Below, piece after piece: positions 1 to 10,794 of a DNA stretch of 64,000 bases; the first letter of the stretch is position 1; every line of letters starts with the position of its first letter. Source of the stretch: Telluria mixta (GTDB taxonomy: Bacteria; Pseudomonadota; Gammaproteobacteria; Burkholderiales; Burkholderiaceae_D); assembly GCF_029223865.1 (NCBI RefSeq), contig NZ_CP119520.1, forward strand, positions 3,038,001 to 3,102,000, written 5' to 3'. The notes beneath the pieces were generated by a model, which saw nothing but the letters and a program-made list of their open reading frames with translations, was not told where the DNA came from and made no database searches. A program made the position numbers and the translations under genes.

Positions 1-1137
1 GGGACGCAGCCCCGCGGCGGTCGCTTCCGGATTGCGGTAATAGCCGCGCATCAGGTTCGGCCCGCGCACCCACAATTCTCCCGCCGCGCCGCCGGCGACG
101 TCCCGCCCGTCCTTGTCGACGACGCGCACCTCGACGCCGGGAATCGGCAGGCCGACGGACGTGTCGGACCGCGGCGCGTCCAGGCGGGTCTGGCTGACCG
201 TGGGCGCGGCTTCCGACAAGCCGTAGCCGTTGTGCAGCGGCACGCCCAGCAGGCGCTCGACGGACGCCTTCAACGCCGGATCGAGGGGCGAACCGCCGGC
301 GTAGGCGAAGCGCAGGCGCGTGGGCAACGGTCCACTGTCGCCGACATGCTCCAGCAGCCGCGCATACATCGCGGGCACGCCCTGCACGATCGACAGGCCG
401 TCGTCGCGGATGGCCGCGAGCATCCCTTCGGGCGTGAAGCGGGGCGTCAGGTGCAGGCAGGCGCCGGCGCTGAGCGTGCCCAGCATCACCGACGTCAGGC
501 CGTACACGTGCGAGATGGGCAGCACGCCCCAGGCATTGTCGGCCGGCGTGAGACCGCGCAGCCCGCTGGACACGGCGGCCACGAACAGCAGGCTGCGGTG
601 GCTCAGCATCACGCCTTTCGGCTTGCCCGTGGTGCCCGTCGTGTAGAGCAGGGCGGCGACGTCCGTATCCTGTTCGGGTGTGCAGTCGTCGTTCAGCGGA
701 CCCACCATCAGGCCGTCGTCGAACGTGGCGCCCGCACGTGCCGCGTGCGCCTCCGCTTCCGGCGACACGGCCGCCGTGTACACCGCGAGGCGCGCGCTGG
801 CGTGGTCCCGGATCGCGTCCAGCTCGGGCGCGGTCAGGCGCGGGTTGACGTTGACGATCCACGCTTTGAGGCCCGCCGCGGCGAAGATGAGCGCGATCTG
901 GTCCGCGCAGTTTTCGCTGGCCAGCAGTACGCGGTCGCCGGGACGCACGCCTCGCGCGCGCAATTGGTCGGCGCGGCGGTCGACGAGGTTTGCCAAATCG
1001 CGGTACGTTAGCGTACGGCCGGCGTCGACGAGGGCGGGTGCGTCGGGTGTGCGCGCCGCCGCGTTGCGCAGGATGGAGTCGATGCGGGCGTCGATACGGG
1101 CGGGAAGCGAGGCCAGCAGGGAGTGAGTGTCAATCAT
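1..1137 (-). CDS. AMP-dependent acyl-CoA synthetase (partial, C-terminus outside window)
   Basis: Only the first 379 residues are present; the gene runs off the left edge. The protein starts MIDTHSLLASLPARID. It carries the adenylate-forming P-loop LLYTTGTTGKPKG at about residues 163-175 and a GYGLSEAAPTVSQ motif further on. These place it in the ANL superfamily, which activates a carboxylic acid as acyl-AMP and transfers it to CoA. The ATG at 1137 is the only sensible start and faces the formate dehydrogenase operon across a 60-base gap. The substrate cannot be read from the sequence. Next to a formate dehydrogenase an oxalate- or short-acid-CoA ligase is conceivable, but that is inference. 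Confidence 0.85.
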   Translation of the reverse strand, partial: MIDTHSLLASLPARIDARIDSILRNAAARTPDAPALVDAGRTLTYRDLANLVDRRADQLRARGVRPGDRVLLASENCADQIALIFAAAGLKAWIVNVNPRLTAPELDAIRDHASARLAVYTAAVSPEAEAHAARAGATFDDGLMVGPLNDDCTPEQDTDVAALLYTTGTTGKPKGVMLSHRSLLFVAAVSSGLRGLTPADNAWGVLPISHVYGLTSVMLGTLSAGACLHLTPRFTPEGMLAAIRDDGLSIVQGVPAMYARLLEHVGDSGPLPTRLRFAYAGGSPLDPALKASVERLLGVPLHNGYGLSEAAPTVSQTRLDAPRSDTSVGLPIPGVEVRVVDKDGRDVAGGAAGELWVRGPNLMRGYYRNPEATAAGLRP

Positions 1138-1197
1138 GGACGCCCTTGAGTTTCCAACAGTATATTATTCCAGAAATTCATCCGCACAGGAGGAGAC
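1138..1197. promoter_or_regulatory. Divergent intergenic region of the formate dehydrogenase operon
   Basis: These 60 bases separate two divergent starts and must hold or overlap both promoters. The middle is unusually AT-rich for this genome (tatattattcc, 1161-1171). A strong Shine-Dalgarno (aggagga, 1189-1195) lies just before the ATG at 1198. I could not fit a clean -35/-10 pair with standard spacing. Confidence 0.4.
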
Positions 1198-2921
<1,724 letters not shown>

Positions 2922-2925
<4 letters not shown>

Positions 2926-5708
2926 GCGTGACGTTCGAGATCGACGGGCGTACCGTCGAGGCGCAACCGTTCGAAACCCTGTTCGATGCGGCTGCGCGCG
3001 CCGGCATCGACTTGCCGCACCTGTGCCACAAGGATGGGCTGGAGCCGGCCGGTAACTGCCGCGCATGCGTCGTCGAAGTCGACGGCGAGCGCACGCTCGC
3101 GCCGTCGTGCTGCCGTTATCCGGCGCCCGGCATGAAGGTGCGCACGGACAGCGGCCGCGCCGTCGCCGCCCGCAGGATGGTGCTGGAACTGCTGCTGTCC
3201 GATTTGCCGGACACGGCCCGCACGCGCGAGGACGAGGTCGCGCAGTGGGCCGATAAACTCGGTGTCGGCACGCCGCGCTTTCCCGCCACGCGCGCGGTGC
3301 CGCCGGCCGACGCCAGCCATGCCGCGATCGAGGTGAACCTCGACGCCTGCATCCAGTGCACGCGCTGCGTGCGCGCCTGCCGCGACGAGCAGGTCAACGA
3401 CGTGATCGGTCTCGCGGGCCGCGGGCAGGATGCGCGCATTGTGTTCGACCAGGGCGATGCGATGGGCGCCTCCACGTGCGTGGCCTGCGGCGAATGCGTG
3501 CAGGCCTGTCCGACCGGGGCGCTGGCGCCGGCGCGCGGTGCCGCGCTGGCCGTGCCGGACAAGCAGGTCGATTCCGTGTGCCCGTATTGCGGCGTGGGCT
3601 GCCAGCTGACGTACCACGTGAAGGACAACCGCATCGTGCGCGTGGAAGGCCGCGACGGTCCCGCCAACCACGGCCGCCTGTGCGTGAAGGGCCGCTACGG
3701 CTACGACTATGCGCACCATCCGCAGCGCCTGACGACACCGCTGATCCGCCGCGCAGGCATCCCGAAGAACGGCGAATTCACGATGGACCCGGCACGCGTG
3801 CTGGACGTGTTCCGCGAGGCGACGTGGGAAGAAGCACTGGAGGCGGCCGGCGGCGGCCTCGCGCGCATCCGCGACGCGCACGGCGGGCGGGCGCTGGCCG
3901 GCTTCGGCTCGGCCAAGGGCAGCAACGAGGAGGCGTACCTGTTCCAGAAGCTCGTGCGCACGGGCTTCGGCAGCAACAACGTCGACCATTGCACGAGGCT
4001 GTGCCACGCGTCGTCCGTCGCCGCGCTGCTGGAAGGGATCGGCTCGGGGGCCGTGTCGAATCCCGTGATGGACGTGACGCGGGCCGAGGTCGTGATCGTC
4101 ATCGGCGCCAACCCGACCGTCAACCACCCGGTCGCGGCCACGTGGATGAAGAACGCCGCGCGCACGGGCGTGAAACTCATCGTCGCGGACCCGCGCCGCT
4201 CCGACCTCGCGCGCCACGCGCACCGCTTCCTGCAGTTCAAGCCGGACACGGACGTGGCGCTGCTCAACGCGATGATGCACACGATCGTGGAAGAGGGCCT
4301 CGTCGATCCGGTGTTCATCGCCGACCGCACGAGCGGCTACGACGCGCTGGCCGCGAACGTGGCCCACTACAGCCCGGAAGCGATGGCGCCCATCTGCGGC
4401 ATCGACGCGGAGACGATCCGCTACGTCGCGCGGCTGTATGCGACGTCGAAGGGATCGATGATCCTGTGGGGCATGGGCGTGTCGCAGCACGTGCACGGCA
4501 CGGACAATGCGCGCTGCCTGATCGCGCTCGCGCTGATGACGGGCCAGATCGGCCGTCCCGGCACGGGCCTGCATCCGCTGCGCGGCCAGAACAACGTGCA
4601 GGGTGCGTCGGACGCGGGCCTCATTCCGATGATGTATCCGGATTACCGGCGTGTGGACGACGCAGCGGCGCAGGCGACATTCGAGGCGGCGTGGGGGCGG
4701 TCACTCGACGGCAAGCCAGGTTTGACGGTCGTCGAGATCATGGACGACATCCTCGCGGGAGGGATCAAGGGCATGTACATCATGGGCGAGAACCCGGCCA
4801 TGTCCGACCCCGATGCGAACCATGCGCGGGAAGCGCTGGCCGCGCTGGAACACCTCGTCGTGCAAGACATCTTCCTGACGGAGACGGCGTACCTGGCCGA
4901 CGTGATCCTGCCCGCGTCCGCGTTCGCGGAAAAGACGGGCAGCTTCACGAACACGGACCGCGTCGTGCAGCTGGGCCGCCAGGCGCTGGACCCGCCGGGC
5001 GATGCGCGCCAGGACCTGTGGATCATCCAGCAGATGGCGCGCCGCCTCGGCCTGGACTGGGATTACACTGGGCCGGCCGCCGTGTTCGACGAGATGCGGC
5101 ACCTCATGCCCAGCATCGCCGGCATCACGTGGGAGCGGCTGGCGCGCGCCGGTGCCGTCACGTACCCGTGCCGCGCGCCGGGCGATCCGGGCGAACCCGT
5201 CGTCTTCACGCGGGCGTTTCCGCGCGAGGGCGGCCGCGCGCGCTTCGTCCCCGCCGACATCATCCCGGCCGACGAGCGTCCCGACACCGAGTACCCCGTC
5301 GTGCTGATCACGGGCCGCCAGCTCGAGCACTGGCACACGGGCAGCATGACGCGCCGCGCGGGCGTGCTGGACGCGCTGGAGCCGGACCCGGTCGCACTCG
5401 TGCATCCGCTCGACCTGGAAGCGATCAAAGGGCGGCCGGGCGACGTGATCACGATCGCGTCGCGCCGCGGCGAGGTGGCGCTGTATGCCCGGGCCGACGA
5501 CGGCACGCCGCGCGGCGCCGTGTTCGTCCCGTTCTGTTATTACGAAGCGGCCATCAACCGGCTGACGAATGCGGCGCTGGACCCGTATGGCAAGATCCCG
5601 GAATTCAAGTACTGCGCCGTGCGCGTGCGGCTGGGCGGCGAGGTCGCACACCAGGGTTCCTACGGTGGCGGCCAGATTCTGGGGGACGTGGCAGAATTGC
5701 AAGCATGA
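2922..5708 (+). CDS. Formate dehydrogenase alpha subunit, FDH1-like, probable tungsten/molybdenum enzyme
   Basis: The catalytic subunit has 928 residues and oxidises formate to CO2 at a bis-pterin Mo/W centre. In order it shows an N-terminal [2Fe-2S] domain (Cys35, 46, 49, 63), two ferredoxin-type [4Fe-4S] sites (Cys143/146/149/153 and Cys186/189/192/196), the proximal [4Fe-4S] site (Cys220, 223, 227, 254), and the molybdopterin oxidoreductase domains. The metal ligand is Cys361 in DHCTRLCHASS followed by His362, so this is a Cys enzyme and not a selenoenzyme. The His-Cys3 cluster motif found in FdsA/NuoG after the first domain is absent. I recall the same absence in FDH1-type enzymes. The start was chosen at the ATGA overlap with the beta gene. 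The downstream tungstate transporter favours tungsten. Confidence 0.92.
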
Positions 5709-6571
5709 CATCATCTTATCGTCCCGAACTGTCCCAGGCCAGCGCCGGCCTCACGCACCCCGTGACGGCCATCGACGAGCGCGGGCGCCGCGAGACGCTC
5801 CATATCCCGGCCGAGCGCCCGCTGACGGTCTATGTGGACAAGCGCGAGCTCGTCACCCTGATGACGCTGGGCGCGGCGCCGGAAGCGCTCACCTTGGGTT
5901 ACCTGCGCAACCAGCGCCTCGTGCGTTCGCTGGAAGACATCGTGTCCGTACAGGTCGACTGGTCCGTGGATGCCGTGGCCGTCGTCACGCGCGGCGGCAT
6001 CCAGGACGTCGAGGCGCGCACGGCGAAGAAAGTCGTCACGACGGGCTGCGGGCAGGGTTCCGTGTTCGGCGGCCTGATGGACGAGGTCGACCGCATCGTG
6101 CTGCCGCCCGATGCCCGCCTGCGCCAGTCCGTCGTGCACCGCATCGTCGAGACCGTACGCACCCAGCAATCCGTGTACAAGCAGGCAGGCTCCGTGCACG
6201 GTTGCGCGCTGTTCACGAGCGAGGGCGAACTGCTGTGGTTCATCGAGGACGTCGGGCGCCACAACGCCGTCGACGCCATCGCGGGCCTGATGTGGCTGGA
6301 GGGGATCGAAGGCGGGGACAAGGTGTTCTACACGACGGGCCGGCTGACGTCCGAAATGGTCATCAAGGGCGCGCAGATGGGCATCCCGTTCCTGCTGTCG
6401 CGCTCCGGTACGACGCAGATGGGCCACGCGGTGGCCGAGCAGGTCGGCATGTCGCTGCTGGCGCGCTGCAGCGGCCACCATTTCCTGCTGCTGTCCGGCG
6501 CGGAGCGCCTCGTGTTCGAGCCGGAGTGGCTCGCCGCGCTGGAGACGGCGCGCACGTTGCGAACGGCATGA
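5705..6571 (+). CDS. fdhD: Formate dehydrogenase accessory sulfurtransferase FdhD
   Basis: FdhD moves sulfur from a cysteine desulfurase to the pterin cofactor of formate dehydrogenase, a step needed for activity. The 288-residue product has family hallmarks (TTGCGQGSVFGG, a GRHNAVD-like segment at EDVGRHNAVDAIAG, and TTGRLTSEMVIKGAQMGIP). E. coli FdhD uses a CxxC pair. Here the equivalent stretch keeps only Cys115, and the second position is Gly. The gene overlaps the alpha subunit stop and the next gene start by ATGA, so it is translated with the enzyme it activates. Confidence 0.92.
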   Translation: MTSSYRPELSQASAGLTHPVTAIDERGRRETLHIPAERPLTVYVDKRELVTLMTLGAAPEALTLGYLRNQRLVRSLEDIVSVQVDWSVDAVAVVTRGGIQDVEARTAKKVVTTGCGQGSVFGGLMDEVDRIVLPPDARLRQSVVHRIVETVRTQQSVYKQAGSVHGCALFTSEGELLWFIEDVGRHNAVDAIAGLMWLEGIEGGDKVFYTTGRLTSEMVIKGAQMGIPFLLSRSGTTQMGHAVAEQVGMSLLARCSGHHFLLLSGAERLVFEPEWLAALETARTLRTA

Positions 6572-7278
6572 ATGATATTGCGGACGCCGTCGCGCGCGCC
6601 TTCGCGCTGCTGTTCACGGGGGATCCGGACCTGTGGCGCATCGTCTGGGTGTCGCTCAAGACGAGCATCGTGGGCCTGCTGCTGGCCACGCCGCCCGCGA
6701 TCCTGATCGGCTACGTCGTCGCCATGCGGAAGTTCCGTGGGCGGCGCATCGTGATCTGGCTGGCGCAGGCGGCGCTGTCGCTGCCGACCGTCCTGATCGG
6801 CCTCCTGCTGTACCTGCTGCTGTCGCGCCACGGGCCCTTGGGCGGCCTGCAATGGCTGTTCTCGCAGCCCGGCATCGTGTTCGGCCAGTGCGTCGTCGCG
6901 CTGCCCGTGCTGCTCGCCTTCACGCTGGCGGCCGTGCAGGGGCTCGATCCGCGCTATGCCGAGACCGCGATCGCACTGGGCGCATCGCCCATGCAGGTGA
7001 TGGTGCGCGTGCTGTACGAGGCGCGCTTCGGCGTGATGGCGGCCGTCCTGTCCGGCTTCGGCCGCGTGATCTCCGAGGTTGGCTGCGCGCTGATGGTGGG
7101 CGGGAACATCGAAGGCGAGACGCGCACGATCACGACCGCGATCGCGCTGGAGACGAGCAAGGGCGAGTTCGCCCAGGGCATCGCGCTTGGTATCGTGCTC
7201 GTGTCGATCGCGTTGCTGATGAACGGCGCGCTGATGCTGCTGCAGGGCGACGCCCACACGATCCGGGAGCGCGCATGA
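6568..7278 (+). CDS. tupB: Tungstate ABC transporter permease (TupB-like)
   Basis: This 236-residue inner-membrane protein has about five to six hydrophobic helices. A permease-ATPase coupling loop (ETAIALGASPMQVMVRVLYEAR) carries the EAA-type motif. Length and sequence style match the TupB/WtpB branch of small oxyanion permeases. Its partners are the ATPase immediately downstream (ATGA overlap) and the periplasmic binding protein after that. The symbol depends on the binding protein, whose TTTSTENSGLL motif is typical of tungstate binders. Co-transcription with formate dehydrogenase suggests it supplies the metal for that enzyme. Confidence 0.8.
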   Translation: MNDIADAVARAFALLFTGDPDLWRIVWVSLKTSIVGLLLATPPAILIGYVVAMRKFRGRRIVIWLAQAALSLPTVLIGLLLYLLLSRHGPLGGLQWLFSQPGIVFGQCVVALPVLLAFTLAAVQGLDPRYAETAIALGASPMQVMVRVLYEARFGVMAAVLSGFGRVISEVGCALMVGGNIEGETRTITTAIALETSKGEFAQGIALGIVLVSIALLMNGALMLLQGDAHTIRERA

Positions 7279-8006
7279 GCATCAGCATCCACTCGCAGAT
7301 CTCGGCGGCCGTGTACGAGAACGAGAACGTGAAGCTGCGCGACGAGCGCCGCAAGGCCCTGCTGGGCGTGCGCGGCCTGCGCAAGCGCCATGGCGACCGG
7401 CTGCTGTTCGACATCGACCGGCTCGAGATCGCCACGCACAGCGCCTACGTGCTGACCGGGATGAACGGCGCCGGCAAGAGCACCCTGCTGCGCGTGCTGG
7501 GCGGCCTGGAGCGGGCCGAGATCGACAGCCTGCGCTTCGCCGGCGAGGACATCCTGCGCGTGCACCCGTACCCGCGCGCGCTGCGCCGGGCCATCGTCTA
7601 CGTGCACCAGCATCCGATCCTGTTTTCGACGAGCGTCGCCGACAACATCGGCTACGGCCTCGTCGTCCGTGGGGAAGCGCCCGGGGCCGTGCGGCCCGTC
7701 GTGGAAGAGGCGATGGCCTGGGCCGGCGTGGCGCACCTGCGCGACACGGACCCGACCCGGCTGTCGGGCGGCGAAAAGCAGCGCGTGGCGCTCGCGCGTG
7801 CAAAAGTGCTGGAGCCGCGCCTGCTGCTGCTGGACGAGCCGACGGCCAACCTGGACGGCGCCGCGCGCGAACAGGTGATCGCCCTGATCCCGACCATGAT
7901 CGAGGCGGGCAGCAGCGTCATCATCGCCTGCCACGACCGCGACCTGATCAACCTGCCGGGCGTGCAGCGGCTGAAGCTGCGCGACGGGCATCTGGAATAC
8001 CGCTGA
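7275..8006 (+). CDS. tupC: Tungstate ABC transporter ATP-binding protein (TupC-like)
   Basis: The ATPase has 243 residues with Walker A GMNGAGKST, signature LSGGEKQR, Walker B LLLLDEPT followed by ANLDG, and an H-loop His in IIACHDRD. The first 30 or so residues precede the ABC domain and are poorly conserved in style. The ATG at 7275 was chosen because it overlaps the permease stop (ATGA). It powers the adjacent permease. Without the neighbouring binding protein it could be called only a generic oxyanion transporter ATPase. Confidence 0.8.
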   Translation: MSISIHSQISAAVYENENVKLRDERRKALLGVRGLRKRHGDRLLFDIDRLEIATHSAYVLTGMNGAGKSTLLRVLGGLERAEIDSLRFAGEDILRVHPYPRALRRAIVYVHQHPILFSTSVADNIGYGLVVRGEAPGAVRPVVEEAMAWAGVAHLRDTDPTRLSGGEKQRVALARAKVLEPRLLLLDEPTANLDGAAREQVIALIPTMIEAGSSVIIACHDRDLINLPGVQRLKLRDGHLEYR

Positions 8007-8023
8007 TACCACAAGGAGACATC

Positions 8024-8833
8024 ATGCAACGCCGTTCCATCCTCGGCTTCATCGCCTGCCTCGCCGTCGCCACGCCGTTCGCGCATGCGCAGTCCGATAA
8101 AGTGCTGCGCCTGTCCACGACGACCAGCACCGAGAACTCGGGCCTGCTGGGCTACCTGCTGCCGGCCTTCGAGGCGAAGACGGGCATCAAGGTCAACGTG
8201 ATCTCCGTCGGCACCGGCAAGGCGCTGGAGCTGGGCAAGAACGGCGACGTAGACGTGACGCTCGTCCACGCGCGCGCGCTCGAAGAAAAATTCGTGGCCG
8301 AGGGCTGGGGCATCGACCGCCACGACGTCATGTACAACGATTTTATTGTCGCGGGACCGACCGCCGACCCGGCGGGCGTAAAGGGCAGCCGCGACGTCAT
8401 CGCGGCCTTCAGGAAGATCGCGGCGGCCAACGTGAAGTTCATCTCGCGCGGCGACAATTCCGGCACGGACGTGATGGAGAAGGGCTACTGGCAGCAGGCA
8501 GGTACGAAGCCGGCCGGCAGCAACTACGTCAACGCCGGCCTGGGCATGGGCGAGGTGCTGAACATGGCGGCCGAGATGGGCGCGTACACGCTGACGGACC
8601 GCGCGACGTATGGCGCTTATAAAGCCAGGACGGGGCTGGCCATTCTCGTCGAAGGCGACAAGCGGATGTTCAATCCGTACGGAATCATCGCGGTGAACCC
8701 GGAGAAGCACAAGGGGATCAACTACAAGGGCGCGAAGGCGCTGATCGACTGGATCACGTCGGCGGAGGGGCAGGCGAAGATTGCGTCGTTCAAGCCGGCC
8801 GGCGAGCAGTTGTTCTTCCCGTCCGCGAAATAA
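8024..8833 (+). CDS. tupA: Tungstate-binding periplasmic protein (TupA-like)
   Basis: The 269-residue product starts with a signal peptide (MQRRSILGFIACLAVATPFAHA, cleavage near residue 22). The mature part opens with LRLSTTTSTENSGLL, close to the TTTSTxDSGLL motif of TupA proteins. That motif separates them from molybdate (ModA) and sulfate binders. A good Shine-Dalgarno (aaggag) sits 6 bases before the ATG. It is the last gene of the operon and ends two bases before the converging pseudogene. It would deliver tungstate to TupBC. Confidence 0.85.
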   Translation: MQRRSILGFIACLAVATPFAHAQSDKVLRLSTTTSTENSGLLGYLLPAFEAKTGIKVNVISVGTGKALELGKNGDVDVTLVHARALEEKFVAEGWGIDRHDVMYNDFIVAGPTADPAGVKGSRDVIAAFRKIAAANVKFISRGDNSGTDVMEKGYWQQAGTKPAGSNYVNAGLGMGEVLNMAAEMGAYTLTDRATYGAYKARTGLAILVEGDKRMFNPYGIIAVNPEKHKGINYKGAKALIDWITSAEGQAKIASFKPAGEQLFFPSAK

Positions 8834-9281
8834 CGCTATGCCTTGCGGCGGGTATCGATGGCGATCCAGTTGGTCTCCCAACGCCGCCCGCCATCCGCCG
8901 AATAAGCCTGCTCGAAGCGCCACTGGCCGGCGCCCATCGGCACGAGATCAGGAACCGCACCAGCACCGCGCGCCCGTCCACGGTGTCCTTGCCGTAAAAG
9001 CTGCCCTGGCCATTCTTGAAGGAACCCTGCATCGGGTCGGTCATCAACCCATTGGCCAGGTTTGCGAAATGCAGGGTCCATTGACCGGTCGCAGGCTGGT
9101 ACAGGCGCAGCGACACGCCCGCGATCCGGCCGCTGCTGCCGCGCACACCCAGTTCGACGAGGTTGGCCTGCCCGCCCATCACGGCCTTGACGACCGACGT
9201 GCCCGTGTACTCGACCCAGTCGGTCTTGCCGCTGAGCGGCTCGCGCAAGCGTTTCAGTTGCGTATCCCAGGAGCCGATCTG

Positions 9282-10640
9282 CTATCGATTACGTGTGCAA
9301 ATGTGCACAGCGTTCTCTTCCTGCCCCAAGCCGTCCTGCTGACCGTGCTCGTGCCTGACAGGCGTCACTTCCCCGCCTCCCGCCGGCATCAGGCCGGCGG
9401 CAGTGCCACGCGTTACCGCCTGGCTCGCCTCGGGTAGCGCCGTGCGCGCCGCGAAGGCGCCGGTGGCGAGCCGTTGCAGGTTGATGGCCGCGTTCACGTC
9501 GCGGTCATGCTGCGCACCGCAAGCGGCGCAGGTCCACGCCCGGTCGCCCAACGCCAGCTCTGCGTTGCGGGTACCGCAGCCCGAACACAGTTTGCTGGAC
9601 GGGTACCAGCGGTCGGCAAGCACGATTTGCGTACCGTAGCGCTCAGACTCGTACGTCAGCTGGCGCCGGAATTCGTAAAAGCCGACATCGGCGATCGCGC
9701 GCGCCAAGCGCGCGTTGGCCAGCATCCCGCGCACATTCAGGTCTTCGATCGCCAGCGCCTGATTCTCGCGGCACAGCCGGGTCGTGAGCTTATGGGTGAA
9801 ATCCCGGCGCACGCGCGCGATGCGCGCCTGCAGCCGCGCCAGCGCCAGTGCGCCCTTGGTCCGGTTCTTCGATGCCGGCAGGCGCGTGCCCTTGACTATG
9901 TGGCCGACGATCCCGGCCGCGGCCTTGGCCGCCTCGAGCTTGCGCGACTGCCGGCGCGAGCGGACGCGCAGGCGCCGCAGCGCCGCCTTCAACGGCCGTG
10001 GCGCCGCGATCTTCTCGCCGCTGGACAGCGTGGCTGCGCTGGTCACGCCCAAGTCGACGCCGGTAACGGCGTCACCCGTGCGAGGCCGCCGGGCCAGGTG
10101 GTCCGGCACGTCGACCTGAACCACCAGGTACCAGTGACTGGCTTCGCGCGAGACACTCGCGCCCATGATCTTGCCGCTCCAGCGCAGCGTTTCGCGCAGC
10201 GCGACGCGACCCACCTTCGGCAGCACGGCGCTGCGTCCCTCGAGCCGGAATTTGTCGTTCGCGAGGTAAAAACTCTCGGCCGAGCGGCCCTTTTTCTTGA
10301 ACCGCGGTACGTGCGCCAGCTGGCCGGCGCGGCGCTGCTCGAAGTAACGCCTCCAGGCCTTCGCGAGGTTAGCGAACGGCTGGGCGTGCGCGTCGCGGTG
10401 GATGGCGCGCAGCCACGGCTTGCCGTCGGCGTCGAGCCATTCGGGGTCGGAATACTTGATGCGGTTGAACGCCTTCTTGAGCGCCATCGCGTTTGGCCGC
10501 AGGCCGACGGCTGTCTGGCGGTTCCACTCGGCGAGTGCCCAGTTCCAGACCCGGCGGGCAGTGCCGGCCGCGCGCGCGAAATAGTCGCGCTGGGCCGCTG
10601 TCGCGTCAATCCTGATCCGGTGCGCCAGCAGCATGGTCAC
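9282..10640 (-). CDS. tnpB: TnpB RNA-guided nuclease of an IS607-like element
   Basis: The 452-residue protein starts with GTG at 10640; an ATG two codons later (10634) is also possible. It has the N-terminal OrfB helix-turn-helix region (MLLAHRIRIDATAAQRDYF), a RuvC-like domain with Asp196 (GVDLGV), Glu299 (AIEDLN) and Asp381 (HDRDVNAAINL), and a zinc ribbon CSGCG/CAACG between the last two. All catalytic and zinc residues are present. TnpB proteins of IS605/IS607 elements are RNA-guided DNA nucleases that help retain the element. The stop codon lies within 1-3 bases of the element end, so any guide RNA scaffold must overlap the coding sequence. It overlaps the tnpA remnant by about 35 bases. 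Confidence 0.88.
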   Translation of the reverse strand: MTMLLAHRIRIDATAAQRDYFARAAGTARRVWNWALAEWNRQTAVGLRPNAMALKKAFNRIKYSDPEWLDADGKPWLRAIHRDAHAQPFANLAKAWRRYFEQRRAGQLAHVPRFKKKGRSAESFYLANDKFRLEGRSAVLPKVGRVALRETLRWSGKIMGASVSREASHWYLVVQVDVPDHLARRPRTGDAVTGVDLGVTSAATLSSGEKIAAPRPLKAALRRLRVRSRRQSRKLEAAKAAAGIVGHIVKGTRLPASKNRTKGALALARLQARIARVRRDFTHKLTTRLCRENQALAIEDLNVRGMLANARLARAIADVGFYEFRRQLTYESERYGTQIVLADRWYPSSKLCSGCGTRNAELALGDRAWTCAACGAQHDRDVNAAINLQRLATGAFAARTALPEASQAVTRGTAAGLMPAGGGEVTPVRHEHGQQDGLGQEENAVHICTRNR

Positions 10641-10794
10641 TCTCCAGGGCCGCGCGTAGCTGGCGGCGCCGGTTGCTGGCGGTGCGGGCGACTGGTACTA
10701 GCCGGCACTCGCGCTCCCACTGGTGAAGCGTCTTGACGGTGATTCCCAGCAGTCTGGCGGCCTCGCCTGCGCCTATCGTCTTTTCCATGATCAC
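10606..10794 (-). pseudogene. Truncated IS607-type TnpA: MerR-like DNA-binding part only
   Basis: The 62-codon frame begins MIMEKTIGAGEAARLLGITVKTLHQWERE and runs through VARTASNRRR. This is the winged-helix DNA-binding module that opens IS607 TnpA serine recombinases. After NRRR the sequence departs into an unrelated tail. The catalytic resolvase domain of roughly 140 residues, with its active serine, is missing, and tnpB starts almost at once. An internal deletion explains this best. The element should therefore not be able to move by itself. Confidence 0.75.

Noticed and set aside
3981..4010. Possible selenocysteine formate dehydrogenase
   Set aside because: The metal-ligand codon is TGC (Cys361); no in-frame TGA occurs in the alpha gene.
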